From: Symbiodinium microadriaticum
Lineage: Eukaryota; Sar; Dinophyceae; Suessiales; Symbiodiniaceae
Direction of reading: 5' to 3'
Assembly: GCA_001939145.1 (NCBI GenBank)
Contig: LSRX01000425.1
Span: 500,314-564,313, forward strand
Length of the DNA: 64,000 nucleotides
A program made the translations under genes and the position numbers. Shown here one piece after another: positions 46,400-58,173 of this stretch; the first letter of the stretch is position 1; every line of letters begins with the position of its first letter. Under the pieces are notes generated by a model that ran no database searches, was not told the DNA's origin, and saw nothing but the letters and a program-made list of their open reading frames with translations.

Positions 46400-48600
46400 T
46401 TCTTGACTTCGGCGAGGCTTGCGTTGGTGATTGGGCGCATTTGNCCCCCCCACCGTCCCTGGCATTCCCTGGCACCGCACGCCTCAGCTCCTGCGCAAGA
46501 CTCGCCTGGAAATGTCGTTGCTTTCCCCCCAAGACCGTCAGAGTCGGTGCTCCTCCGCCCTTGAGACTCCGGGCTGGTGCTCAACGAGGCAGGGAACAAG
46601 GCAGGAAGGTGGAGACGGAGGTTTTTTTGCAGCCGAGCATCTCTGCGTTGCCTTGCAGAGCCCCAGCTGGGTCACCTGAGGAAAAGTCTTTTCGCGAAGT
46701 GCCCCTGCCGGAGCCTTCGACTTGGCTCTGCTGCGAAGCAAGCTGGCGATTCGCCGCATGTCCTGAGCGCCGAAGGCTCCCAGAGTCCGCTTCTGCCCGG
46801 GACCGGGGGCCGGGCGATGGCCAGAGCTCGTCTGGAAGGGCTCGCAGACCTTCCCCAGTGCAAAGTGCAAAGGCTTCGCTTAGACAGAGCATGACAGAGC
46901 AGTCTCGAAGATACAGATGTTTGATTCCTGTGCGGAAGGCACCGAATTCTAGCCATGCTGTGCGAGTCACAGTCGTGCCAAACAGCCAGAGGTGCCTGAA
47001 CCTGTTCGCTCCAGTCCCCAGTGTGCTAGCCTAGTGGACATGGCAGAGTGCGCAGCCGCTTGAAAGAGCTTCCGGGCTCAACAAGGGCCCTCACCATGCC
47101 AGACGCGCTTCTGTACGGCGAAGACTCGGTCAGGGCAATAATAGTCTTTATCTCAACTGCGCCCCAATGCGCTGCAGACAGAGCACTGGCACCCTCACGG
47201 GAGCGCGACCTTCCATGTCCTCAGGACATGGCGCATGGGAAAAAGCCCGGGGCGCCTTTGGACCTCTGAGCTCCACACAGGAAGGCGTATGCTGGCAGCA
47301 ACAGCCGTGTGCTTATCTTGACCTAGTTGCGGCCTCTGGGAAGAGTGGAAGGTGCTGTCTGCGAAGTGTGCTGGCAGCCCCGATACGACATGTCGACTGT
47401 CTCCTGTCCCTGTCCCTGCTTTTGGTGAGTGCATCTGCACTCGACCTTTCAAGCATAACCTAAGCCAGCATTTGGCTGCGGCCACATTACCTCTAAAATC
47501 GTCTAAAGCAATCAATCGCAGCTGGCTGCGGCAAAGACCCTGGTTCGAGGCTTCTCGGACTCTTTCTCCAAGTCCACTGTGGAGCAAGCCACGCGGCTCT
47601 GCTTAATCTAGGGGTGCCTTGGGCCACCCTTTCCGCCTCGTTCAGTTGTCAACCTGTCGGGAAGCATTGCTTCGCATCTGTAGCGTCACAACACTGCAGG
47701 GGGTAGTATGTCCCACACAGTCACTTTGTGTGCTGCGGACATAAGTAAAAACATGTAAACACTAGGTCCAAGTAAACAGAAGTTAAACCGAAAGGCACCC
47801 AAGTGCCTCTCTGGACACAGCTTCACCGGGCATCAGCTTGGGTTCGAACGAACCCTTGCAAGGGATTGAATGCACTGTACCCGAAGACTGAAGTTGACAA
47901 AAGATGACAACAAAAGACTCAAGCCCAGGCAGCTTTTCGATGCATTGGCACCAGGGCTGTCAACAGGAAAATCTACAGCCTCTTCACATGACAAGCGTAG
48001 CGACCGTAGCGAGCATGCTATCCCGTCCTCTCTGAACCCTGCAAACTTTCCAAACCTCTCTGCACGACAGCAAGTCGCTCTCAGAAAGCCACTTCTCGTG
48101 CTGGCCAGAAGCACTATGGCTCTGGCCGCTGTCACGGGACAAGCATACCGGAAGCCAGCTGTATAGGCTTCTGAGTACTCACCGGTTTCACAAGCTCAGC
48201 AAGGAATTATCGGAGCTCTTCCTGACATCGGCGCCGACGAAAGAGCAGCTTAGCGCAGCCGAAGCACCAGAAGTCCCGGGTCCCCGATAGCCCTGCCCCG
48301 CACGTCCCGAATCCCGGCCTTGACGTGACCATCCTCCTTTCGAGCAGCGTCACAGGCCGCGAGTTCGGAAGATCCCGCTGCATGGAGCTCAAGACCTCGA
48401 CTTGTCACTCGCTTTATCTCGTTTAGCAGTTTAGCATCTCACTTAGATGGGCGGCCTCTCTCAGACCTTCTCGCAAGGCTTCGGAGTCCAGTCGTTTGAC
48501 CACTTCCTCTTCCTCCTTGTCTCGCAGCGATGCGCCCTTTCTGCACAGCAAAGCGATAGTGCTCTCAGTGACACTCCTCATCCATGAGGTCCGGGTAAGT
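46400..48600. other. No confident gene
   Basis: GC-rich DNA with an unresolved base at 46444. Open frames on both strands are short, Arg/Ala/Pro-rich and mutually overlapping, with no recognisable motif. A perfect inverted repeat GGGTTCG-AA-CGAACCC sits near 47841-47856. The minus frame 48611-49135 just beyond is open for 174 codons and could hold an exon, but no feature decides it. Confidence 0.45.
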
Positions 48601-49165
48601 GGAGGAGTTGCTAGACGCTATGTGACCTCAGTCTCCGATCTCCACACCTGGAGAAATTCGAGATGCAGAGCTCCTGTCCATGTCTGAGACATGCACGGAT
48701 GGAGCATCCTAACCTTGCCCACTCCAAACAGAGTCGTGCAGCTGAGGCGACCACATCTGATGCAAAACGATGTACTAAGGAATCCGCTTGTGCTCCAATT
48801 GGGCACAAAGTGCTTTCCAGCATTCCTGTCGAAACAGCTCGTTGAAGCTGAACTCCTTTCGTAGACTTGCAAAGGCCCACCTCTTGACACTCCTGCAGCA
48901 TGAGGCATGCCAGAGCAGACTGGCCCGTGTCGTTCAGCCTTGACGCGCGCGAGTGCGAGACTTTGGGGATCCCGGTTTGTCCGGACTGTTTAGGGCCTTT
49001 GGGGTTCACCAGAGAGCTTGCAGGCGACCCATGGCGACCTCCCTGTTGACTTGCATGGAACATCACGGAGCTTATGTCCAGGGTGAAATCCATCGCGGTC
49101 GCTACGAAAGCTGTGGACAGGTCTACACAGGCCACTTCTAAAAGTTCTCGGCCCGGTCTGCTCTG

Positions 49166-50639
49166 CTACTTTAATTCGTTGGAGTACCACTGGTCAAAGA
49201 GATTAGCATCCTTTGAGCATTCGCTCGTACCTTTCTCTCTCAGGCAGGCCACAAGGCCATCCATCTTTTCTCGGATGATGCCCTTTCCGTAGGGGCCTGC
49301 GACCCTCGGTGACCAGTGCGACGGCGTAAATGTGAACCAAGATTTCCACAAATCTGTTCGTGACACTTCACCTGGCCGGTCTTTGCAGAATATTTCCCAG
49401 GGCTTGCAGTGCGTCAGCCATGTATCCAGAGACAGCTTTGCATAGGCGAAGGTCAGTTTGCCTCCATCTGTGCGAAGCACCGGCAAGCCAAAACGCGAGC
49501 TGCATTTTGGAGAATGCTGTGGATCCCAGCTCATCCCATGTGAGCCAATTATGAAGCCGTCAACTTTAGACGGATCTGTATGGTCATCCAAGCAGCCGTC
49601 CTTCAAAGTTTGCTCAAAGCTGGTCATGCAGTTGCAGTGCTGATGACCAACTATGAACTTCATGCGTGTTGCTGCTTTTCCTTTTGAGCCATAGGGTGCC
49701 TCACCTGACTCACCCCGAAAAGCAGCACAGTCTGAGTGATCAAGCGCCCAGGCTGTGACATTCGGCACGTCCCAGCCAGTGGTGCAGCCACTGCCTGGCT
49801 TGTTCCAATGGCCAAGAAGCAAGACCAGGTCAGGGTTCTTCTGCTTCATGAAGGTGCATGCCTCCTTGACAAAGGGCCGGGGATCTCCCCCGACGCAGGT
49901 GATGACGATGAAACCGACGTTGCCGGCGATGCCGTAGTGTTGGAAGTTCACTGCCTTGGCATCCTCCTTGGGCTTCCCGGAGAGATCCAAAAAGGCCGGC
50001 GCCTGTGAGAATTGCGAGGCTGGGCGGCCTTTGGGTGAGATCAAGTCCTCCTGGGGTGCCTGGGGAGCCCAAGAGGCCGCCGTGTCCATGGCGTAGAACT
50101 GCGCCCCACCAAACCCGAACTGGTCGTAGCCCAGGAAGGAGTCGTCGAGGGCGAACTCTGGAATCCCCTCAAACCAGTAGTCGTGATTCCCAGGCGTGGA
50201 CAGCAGCGGCACGCCCTGTGCAGCGGGTTCAAGCTGTGCAAATACACTCACGGAGAACACGCCGTAGCGGTCGTAGAAGTTGTCACCTGCAGTTCCAAGT
50301 TACGGGGCCTTCAGTTCGGCACAAAACACTCCCTCGGATTTCTGATTTGGGCTCTTGATGCGGCCCACCTGTCAAGTACCAGACATCGGTGCTGGGCAAG
50401 GCAGCATTCAAAAGAGTTGGGAGTGTCTTGTTCACTCCATAGTAGTCACGAAAAACGCACTGGCCGCCACCAAACATGTTACCATTGCAAGGGTCGCCGA
50501 TCACCAGAAGGGTGATGGGACTTCCTGCAGCAGGAGGCATCTTCGCGGCAACCGGCGTATCCGAGAAGTTCCGGACCAGGCTCCCAGGCGCCGCCTCCAC
50601 CAAACCACTTTCCAGATGGAGCGGAGGCCCTCCCAGCAC
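49166..50639 (-). CDS. Calcineurin-like metallophosphatase
   Basis: This family hydrolyses phosphate esters at a two-metal centre. Two exons are clear: 50639-50369 and 50286-49166, joined by an 82-base GT-AG intron that fuses ...WYLT and GDNFYDRYG in frame. All metal-binding blocks are present in order: GDPCNGN, TGDNFYD, STPGNHDYW, LLLGHWNKPG and FIVGHQHCNC. The protein ends with TAG at 49168-49166. The upstream end begins at a strong acceptor (a T-rich tract, then CCCTGCAG|GTG) and there is no in-frame ATG until Met in AAKMPPAAG. So either the mRNA is trans-spliced there and starts at that Met, or an upstream exon supplies the N-terminus. The nearest upstream open exon is the secreted-protein frame at 50715-51623. 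Confidence 0.86.
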
Positions 50640-50714
50640 CTGCAGGGAAAAACAAAACGAACCAAAACACAGCCCCAAAAGTCCCGCCGACACGAAACTT
50701 GCTGGAGTCACAAG

Positions 50715-51623
50715 TCAGAAGAAGGAGAGGTTCTGGAAAAGTGGCTTCGTGCTATCCACGTTCAGGTGGGTATAAGGCACTCCAAGCGCCTGGTTTGGAA
50801 GCATGCCATCGCGTATCTTTCCCCAAGCGATCTGGAAGCCCTCTGAATACTTTGGCTCGAGGTGAAGAGTGGACCGTTTCGCCCATCCTCCACTCACCGA
50901 AGAGAGCCGCAAGCCACCCCGCCCCAGAATAGTTTCAGGGGCTGCTGCCGTCCCATCTGATTTGTGTAGCAGAGAGACCCGGACCATCGGGAAGTCCTTC
51001 CCTGTTCCGGGCCATCCAGCATGCGTTCCTCGAAACTCGCGATGCACGCGGCTCTTCCGCAATGCTTCGAGAGAAACTTCGGGCATTTGGTGCTCATATT
51101 CCTCTGCAGTAGTTATCATCGCACACAGCTGGTCCTCAGTGCATGTGTCGAACGGTTCGTCTCCGAACGTGTCGCCAGGGTTGTGACGGTTGTGCCAGAT
51201 GCAGTTGTAGAGCGACACCATGCTGAAGTCATCGAACGACGCTGCCACCGACCCAAACTTGAGCAGGAGACGATTAAGTCTCTGAAGTGTATGGACATAG
51301 GCCTTCGTGTGCAACTCCTTCACTTCTGGGCAATGCTTTGAGTAGCTGGACTTCGTGGGATCGCAGCCATGCGCGAGTGTTGTGGCTATCTGCTCTTCGG
51401 ACAGGGTCCCGCCGCCGATGTTCTTGGCGACGGTGGTAAAGATGTCACCGGCACAAGAGCCGTTCCTGAAGTGCTCTCTCCTGACCTGTACAAAACTGGC
51501 CTCATGGTCTACACTTTCCCTGCAGCTTTCGTCTTTCCGTGCACACTCATCGGCAGCAACGGCCAGAATCGAGGACGAGGCAACACAGAAAGCCAGCAGA
51601 GGCCCGAGGCTAAGAAGGGCCAT
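50715..51623 (-). CDS. Secreted cysteine-containing protein of unknown function
   Basis: ATG at 51623 opens 302 residues. The start is a good signal peptide (MALLSLGPLLAFCVASSSIL, then AVAADEC), followed by a short acidic piece and SFVQVRRE, a pattern common after signal peptides in dinoflagellates (from memory). The mature part has several Cys (CAGD, CDPTKS, CPEV, CIWH, CTEDQLC) and a beta-rich C-terminal half. The frame stops at TGA 50717-50715, only about 75 bases before the acceptor of the metallophosphatase exon and in the same reading frame. It may be an independent gene or the 5' exon of a secreted two-domain phosphatase if a donor upstream of the stop is used. No family recognised. 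Confidence 0.72.
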   Translation of the reverse strand: MALLSLGPLLAFCVASSSILAVAADECARKDESCRESVDHEASFVQVRREHFRNGSCAGDIFTTVAKNIGGGTLSEEQIATTLAHGCDPTKSSYSKHCPEVKELHTKAYVHTLQRLNRLLLKFGSVAASFDDFSMVSLYNCIWHNRHNPGDTFGDEPFDTCTEDQLCAMITTAEEYEHQMPEVSLEALRKSRVHREFRGTHAGWPGTGKDFPMVRVSLLHKSDGTAAAPETILGRGGLRLSSVSGGWAKRSTLHLEPKYSEGFQIAWGKIRDGMLPNQALGVPYTHLNVDSTKPLFQNLSFF

Positions 51624-52110
51624 CAAGTTTGTGGGCACAGGGACAGCATGGCAGACAGGCAAGCTTGAGCCGTCGGCCGCAAGTCAGGTGGCAGGCAGAA
51701 GCTGAGACTCTGAGCCGCTGTGCGCTGCGCTGAGCTGAAACTCCTCTCAGTAGGAGCGCAGCGACGTCACTTGCTCGTACAGCTTCCTGCAAGGGCAGCT
51801 ACCGTTTCCTTTAGCGAATCCGTGTACGAGACCGCACCGAGTCACTCGTTGCCAATTGCGCAGGCGTTCTTTCGTGTTGGCTCCGGTTCTTCTTTTCCAT
51901 AAGCGGGGTATGACAACTTGCTCCGAAGAGGTAGCTTGAAGGCCTCGAAATCTCGTCGATATCGGGCTGATTCGTAGCCAGCATGCCACCGCCAAACGTT
52001 TGATCCTCATGACGATTCACGAGAATGTTGCAAACAGGCCGGAGCTTTGCTGAAACAGTGACATGACTGTGACACGCCACCATGCAGGCCAAAAAGACAA
52101 ACAGAATGTG

Positions 52111-52130
52111 TACATACATACATACATACA

Positions 52131-52160
<30 letters not shown>
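52111..52160. repeat. Microsatellite (TACA)n
   Basis: Twelve or so perfect tandem copies of TACA (CATA in another phase), followed by a short imperfect tail. Confidence 0.97.
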
Positions 52161-52161
<1 letters not shown>

Positions 52162-52297
52162 TGTATGATACATGTATGTCATATTCATGTACTCCGTCAT
52201 GTATGTATGTATTTACATTGCTACCATACAACCAGTAACTTGCTTAAAATTGTTACAATCATAAAACTGCAACTCCTAGTAGCAATGAACCGTAATG

Positions 52298-52351
52298 GTG
52301 TGATGACGATGACGATGACGACGATGATGATGACGGTGATGATGAGGATGC

Positions 52352-52400
<49 letters not shown>

Positions 52401-52413
52401 GGTGATGCTGATG
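52298..52413. repeat. Trinucleotide microsatellite (GAT/GGT)n
   Basis: An imperfect GAT array passes into GGT near its 3' end. On the minus strand it is in frame with the exon at 52421-52804 and would encode a long Ser run, then a Pro run. Whether that tail is translated is not known. Confidence 0.93.
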
Positions 52414-52420
52414 ATGTCAT

Positions 52421-52804
52421 AGATTGATGCCTTGGGCTCCCGGCCTGCTGCAACGCTTGCAACTGCGTGGTCGGACTTCGTGCGAGCGGTTCCTCCCTCG
52501 CAGCAGATTCCACGCGGGCTTTTCGCGCAATGCCGTCATCAGCTGGATCAACGCGTTTGCCCTGCCTCGGCTCCTTTGTCGCGCTTCTTACCTCCCGCGC
52601 CAGCGTGCCGAGCCGCCTCAGAATTGCTGCGCACCCTTTGCTGCGGTGATTCTCACTCCCAGCAAGGGTCCTCGGATGAATGGCCATGCACTCCACCTCG
52701 AAGAACGCATACCTGCTAGCTTGATGGGAATCGCGCAGAATCACATAGTCTCGACCTCTCCAGATGGATGCCACCAGCGCACACTGGGTCATGATCCGAG
52801 ACAT
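52421..52804 (-). CDS. Probable exon, unknown basic protein
   Basis: A minus-strand frame has two in-frame Met codons near 52804 and 52792. It encodes CALVASIWRGRDYVILRDSH, then YAFFEVECMAIHPRTLAGSE and a basic helix with AAILRRLGTLAREVRSATKE. It then continues through Ala/Arg-rich sequence into the poly-Ser stretch encoded by the GAT microsatellite. The first 90 residues are convincing protein. The end is uncertain because an intron could begin before the repeat. Confidence 0.45.
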
Positions 52805-53064
52805 TGTGTGGTGGGTTGAGCACCTGGTGAAGAGAGGGTGATTCTGCAGGTTCAAGTCCGACGAACGGTTTGCGCCTGGATTTGCTCCACAGAGCCATAC
52901 TTCAAAGGCCTATAGAGGCAATCGGAGGCTTGTTGTTGCGGCACACTGAGCAGGGCACTCCTGCTTGGTTTAAGCTTCGGACTCCGCATGCTCTCCGCTG
53001 AACAAGACTCGATCTGTCCAGGCCTTGTCTTGGTTCCAAATCAACTTCCCCACAAAAAGAAGTA

Positions 53065-53117
53065 AGAGAGAGAGAGAGAGAGAGAGAAAGAGAAAGAGAA
53101 AGAGAAAGAGAAAGAGA

Positions 53118-53159
<42 letters not shown>

Positions 53160-53268
53160 NNNNNNNNNNNNNNNNNNNNNNNNNNNNNNNNNNNNNNNNN
53201 NNNNNNNNNNNNNNNNNNNNNNNNNNNNNNNNNNNNNNNNNNNNNNNNNNNNNNNNNNNNNNNNNNNN
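53065..53268. repeat. (AG)n / (AGAAAG)n microsatellite running into a 109-N gap
   Basis: An AG array with embedded AGAAAG units occupies 53065-53159 and ends directly in a run of N (53160-53268). Unique sequence resumes at 53269. The gap is therefore most simply unresolved repeat length. Confidence 0.95.
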
Positions 53269-53347
53269 AGTCTTGAGCCAATGCCATTCGGCATCGTTGC
53301 ATCCATTGATGCATCTTGAACATTGTATGCTCAGTTAGACCATGTCA

Positions 53348-53452
<105 letters not shown>

Positions 53453-53926
53453 GAGGCAGCCAGCACGAGGCACCCTCTGTGCTGCGGACCGGCACACGCT
53501 TTTTGCTGAATCCAGGGCCTGGCCTGGACAGCGCGCGGTGGGAACTTCGAAACGGCTGAATCCTCTAAAAGCGCTGCCCAGCGGCACTGCGAGCTTGAAA
53601 GTTGGAGGAAAGGGCGGGCCCTGATGGGCGTCGGCAAAGGGTTCACGCCTGGGGCAAGCTGGGGACTGCAGGCTGGGAGGCCCTGGGCAGGCTGGGAGGC
53701 CGGCCACTGGGACAGCAGGCGCTCGTGGGGCACCTGAGATGCAAAGGGAAGCCAAAAGGCTCGCACTGACTTCAGACTTCCAAAGGCCCCGGCACTGAGA
53801 CATCCGAGGCTCTTCTGCGGAAAGAGCGACGGCTGGGGAGAGTCCGCCATCTCCTGAGAGATCTTTGGCAAGTCCCAACCCCAACCTTGAGGCCCTTTAG
53901 GCCCCTTTCTTTCATTCCCCCTCTTC

Positions 53927-55826
53927 GTCCTGGCTCAGTTGATCCAACTTCCACAGCTCCTTGTAGCCTTCCGGCTTGCCTCGGCAGAATCTCTCTGAAT
54001 GCAACACACAAGCAACACCGGAAGGAAAGCTGACTCGCCGGCCGAGGGCTTGCAACGCATAAGCGTGGAAGTCCTGAGCCCCGGCTTTCCCGAAACTGGG
54101 CCGCGAAGACAGGTCAACTTGGATCTTCTGGCCTTCTTGCTCTCCCTGTTGACTAGCCTCATGTTGGTGTCCTGACGGGGCTCCACAGCAAGATATAGAC
54201 GCAGAGGGTCTGCGATAGAAATCGGCCTTTTTGTGTACCTGCCTCGCATTCGCCTGCACGCCCTTTCCCATTTGTCCCCTCCGAGGTTTGCGAGAAATGA
54301 CAGTTCGTCGCTGTAGGTAAATAGCGACTTGCACCGTTTGGACACTTCTGACCCCTATTGCAGTAGCGACATGTAGACTGTGGAATGAGTTCAACGGTCG
54401 CGGCTTTGGTTTTGGTTGCGCTTCATGCATCTTCCTTCCAAACCCTGCCAATAAAGCCCGCGCCCGTCCCCCATCAGGAAAATCGCCCGGTGAGCAGGAA
54501 CAGGATAAACCTCGGCTCGCCGAGAAAATTTCTGCTGCAACACTCATCGTCTCTCTTGGCAATCTTAGGTCCAAGCCATCTGGTTCACAAGTGACTTGAA
54601 CTTGATCTGAACACCCATAGCCGGCAGTGCTCGCTAGGCTTAGCAAGTGTCAGAAAGCTGCAGATCCCAAGTTCCGGCCTCTGTCCAGCACTGCTCCAGT
54701 TGCTGGAGTCGCTGTTTCAGATCTCGCAAGCCATACCTGAACGTCAGCAAGGTTGAGATCCGACCCCCATGCAGGCCCAAGAAGGGCGATGCCAGGTCGC
54801 ACAGCATCTTCTACTTCTCTGCACTGGCGGATCATTACTTGCCTGGTTGAGTTTGAGGTGGTCGCCGCCAAGTGGCAGTTCAGGAAGCAGAAGCTCCGGT
54901 CCTCGACTTCCGAAGGCAGCACACGCACAGCACATGGCAGCACACGCTGCACACAGCCGAGGACCGGGCCCAGAGAACAAAGCGGCACGCGACGGCTCCT
55001 TTGGAACCTCCAAGCGGATGCGAGGCTCTCGATGCTCCCTTTTTCTCTGCGGCTGTCGGCCTGATTTGATCCTGGGGTCCATCGGCTTCTCTGCCATGCC
55101 TTCCAAACAAGGTCCAACGGGAACCTCTCCCTTCAGATGCAATCTCGTACTGCTGGGGTTTAGGCCAAAGTCACGAATGTGCTTCAGCAGGTGTGCTGGA
55201 CAAAACACACAAAGCCTCGGTGCACGAGAGGCGTGCCCAGGTTCATATTTTGAAGATGCTAGACTCTGCTAGACCCTGTTGAAGCTTTCCCTCTGAGCGA
55301 ATCTTCCACAGTAAATTGTCTGAGCACTCCGCAGAAGGCCGAACAGGTACACAGGCTGGCCATACAGCACGTAGGCCTAAACAGCTCAATTTAATCCGCA
55401 GGAAAGGACGGACGATAGCAGCTTTTTCTGAGAGGTTAAGGGGCGAGCCCTGTGGTCAGAGGAGCCTCAGCTGGGAAGCAACGGAATGCACACAACGCCT
55501 TTCATTAGGACTTGGCGTGGGGCAGAAACTTTTTCCGGCTGGCATAGGCCGTGAGTTCAGGGCACCTTCCCGGAGCTGCTCTCGTCTTATGAGGCCGGTG
55601 CCCTGCGGTGCCCTGCGGTGCCCTGCGGCCAGCCGCGCCTAGGAGCAGCTCCACCCATTGTGCCACGGTCTCCGGCCAGCCATAAAAGGTCTGGTTCTTG
55701 CCTCGGCTTTACAGGTGAGGCAGGGACCGAGGAAGTGGCAAAGAATCATCCAACGGGGCTTCCGCGAGATTCCTTGAAGCTGCTCGTGCCCTTCATGGCA
55801 TTCGAGGGCGTCAAGCTGATGATCTC
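53927..55826 (-). CDS. Inositol-phosphatase-like EEP gene, C-terminal exons
   Basis: EEP-fold enzymes include the inositol polyphosphate 5-phosphatases. Minus-strand exons in EEP order are visible. At 55826, after GGCAG|GAG, comes EIISLTPSNAMKGTSSFK, which supplies the catalytic Glu of the LQ-E motif. Near 55208-55135 comes FCPAHLLKHIRDFGLNPSST. At 55007-54970 comes SKGAVACRFVLW, matching the GNKGAV block, with a GC donor. At about 54910-54843 comes RSFCFLNCHLAATTSNST, matching the SFCFVNSHLAA block, with donor AG|GCAAGT. Near 54780-54740 comes WGSDLNLADVQ, in the place of the WLGDLNYR block. Near 53990-53927 comes YKELWKLDQLSQDEE, the following DQL helix. The last conserved block (PTYKF...PAWCDRIL) was not found, so the gene may be truncated or continue past the gap region. 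Confidence 0.66.
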
Positions 55827-55914
55827 CTGCCAGGTACTCGTCTGAACTCGCTCCCAAGATCGTCCCTTCCAACGGGCCCTGATGCGATCTTTTTCTCCCC
55901 TCTGCAGGCCAGGC

Positions 55915-58173
55915 TTTCGAGAAGTTACGGGTGAACTCCAGAATCAATGCATTCACCACCTGGATGCAAGGAGAGCTGGACTGGTGGCACTCCTTCTAAG
56001 TCCTGGACTGCTGTGCAGCTCTGCCACATTGGGTGCTTCGTCATGAGGGCAGTGCCCAACTCCTGGAAACCTGAGCAAAGGCAATGGGATACCCTTCTTC
56101 GTGGTAAAAGCCCCAGGTCCTTGAGATTCTTCGGTTTGCAGGAAAGGCACTCGATCAACCGCTTCACAGAAGAAAGCTCACCAAGGGCCGAGGCCCGCTG
56201 CAGCGGAGTCCAGGGATCTTTGTCTCCCCAGCATGCCTTGCGCGTCCCAAGAAACCCCTTCTTCCAGTCAACGACTGCTGCCGGGCCACCCAAACAGGAG
56301 CAGCCAAACGAGAATCCTGTCGAAGTCCACTTCCAAGACACCACGGCGAACAATGTGCTTGAGCAGTCCTGCAAGAGCTGTTCCAGGAGTGGCCCCGTGG
56401 AGTACGAAAAGGTATCCTCGGTTGGCAGGGAAGGCAGCGTGAAATGACCGTGCTGGCTCCCGAAAGGCCAGTCCAAGCATCGAAAACCGATTCCGGCGCA
56501 CCCTGTAGCAAGAGGGGCTCGAGCAAAACATCAACCAGCTCGTCAGTCACCTTCGCAGAGATAAACAGCACGAAACATTTTAGTGAACATGACACGAAAC
56601 GAAGTAACACTGGGAGGCCATCCTGGGACGAGTCGTAGTACGGCTCTTTGAGAATTTCTTTCACAGCGTTCTTGTTGGCTAACAGGTTGAAGAGGGATCG
56701 GCCCACCTCAGCTTGCGGCTATTATACCATCGTTTTTTGATTTAAAGAGCACAGTTCTAATGTTGACAGGCCAAATCGCAAACGTTTCCCGCAGCAGGCT
56801 CTGCACGAGCTCAATGAACGGCCTGCCGGTGAAGAGCCAGTAGTCTCTGTCGAAACACATCCCATCCAGGCACTCGCAGCCCCACAAGGAATGTCGGCCT
56901 GATGACGGCAGGAGCCTGTATGGGCAGGAGAACGGCTCCGGACGTCTCACTGGAAGCGACATGAAGAAGATTGAGCATGGTCAAATATGCTCCACAAATT
57001 GCCTCTGCAACGTGCTCCTGTCGAAACCGAGGATTCACCAGCAAGACCCCGCGCGCAAGATCTGGGCGATCAATAGCTGCTTGCAAGCCTGCGCTGAGAG
57101 ACGGCAAAGGATACACCACAAATCCTGAATCACCTAGACTCTAGACCTAGACATGTTCCCGACGAGAAACCGATCAGCGAGCCAAGAGAGTTTCCAATCC
57201 TCGTCAAGACACGCAATCAGCCTCAGAAACTCTTGTATTGATGGACTGCAGCCTTGACACAGGAAGGCATCATCTTTCACAACCTCCTCAAGGAAGTCGC
57301 AGACTTGCTCGCTCCAAGTGTAGATGTTGTACCTCGCTCCCGGTGCTAATGGGAGTAGTCGCTGCTTGGGTCAGAGACAAGAAGCTCAGACAAGAAGCAC
57401 AGAGCCAAGGGGATGTAGCTGCGGGACCTTGGCCCGTGGTTAGGTTGAGGATATTCATTGGGCCACTTCCGCGGCTACAGAATAGCTGCAAGTATTCTAT
57501 GAATGGAACAGATACCATCAAACCTGCTCAGCCAAGCTGCCGAAACCACTTCTCGGCGCCCTTTATAAACATGAAAAGTCACCAAACATGGAACATGAGT
57601 CATGGCCTCGAGGCGCCCACCTCCACCTCGAAGAAGCTCGGCGTGCGCGACGCTCAAGTTTCTTCGACGCTCCCCGCTTAGGGCGGCCGCTTCCTGAAAG
57701 TGTCTCAAGTTCTTCTTGTACAAAAAAAGATTATAAAAAAAATCGACGATGTCATCCTGACAAGCTTCAGGACTGCACGGCTCTAGCCGGTCAGTGTAGC
57801 CGCTGCCCAGGAAGTCCAGTGCATAGACACGAAGCCCCGCCTGCACAGGGCTTTGGCATAGATTGCCTCATGCCTGGGAGCAGTCAGGCCTTGGCCAAGT
57901 CAGGCAAGTTGCGACGCCAATGATCCGCCTCGGGAGGCGTCACATCGTTACATCCTGTTCTTCTCTCCGTCTGCCGCTTTGCTTCGCAGTCATGCTTCAA
58001 ATGGTCTTTACATCTCGCGGAAAAGCTGCATTGACCAGCAAACCGTGGAGCAAGAGACCTAGGAGACAAAGGCTCATAGCGAGAAGAAAGAGCCACAGAA
58101 TCGACCCCGTATCCCACAAGGGGCCCCTGCAACTTGGGCCGGTGTTGTTTTCGCCCAGAACCTGGTATCGCAC
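55915..58173 (-). CDS. Alpha/beta-hydrolase (chlorophyll-ester-hydrolase-like), 15 short exons
   Basis: Exons on the minus strand: 58173-58134, 58058-58030, 57928-57890, 57840-57757, about 57350-57261, 57199-57171, 57088-about 57043, 56822-56780, 56706-56623, 56550-56479, 56416-56369, 56316-56287, 56236-56151, 56070-56028 and 55959-55915. Joined, they give the whole fold: VRYQVLGENNTGP, oxyanion loop LLLHGLLVNADHW, YALDFLGSGYTDR, nucleophile elbow IGNSLGSLIG (Ser), RPDLARGVLLVNPRFRQEHV, RSLFNLLANKNAVKEILKEP, acid strand ACWGDKDPWTPLQR (Asp) and GVGHCPHDEAP (His). Donors are GT, GC and GA; all but one of the acceptors solved are AG|G. The junctions either side of exon 5 (57350) and after exon 7 (57088) remain uncertain. 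A possible start is the ATG at 58519, whose hydrophobic N-terminus could be a targeting signal. Motif style resembles plant pheophytinase/dephytylase relatives; substrate unproven. Confidence 0.84.

Larger units (their letters stand above)
51700..52420. other. Intergenic DNA rich in microsatellites
   Basis: Between the secreted-protein gene and the next exon lie only short Arg/Ser-rich frames and two long microsatellites, annotated separately. No gene is supported. Confidence 0.6.

Noticed and set aside
52424-52819. Plus-strand frame of 131 codons opposite the unknown minus exon.
   Set aside because: Rich in Arg/Cys/Pro and without order; the minus-strand reading is more protein-like and agrees with the local gene direction.
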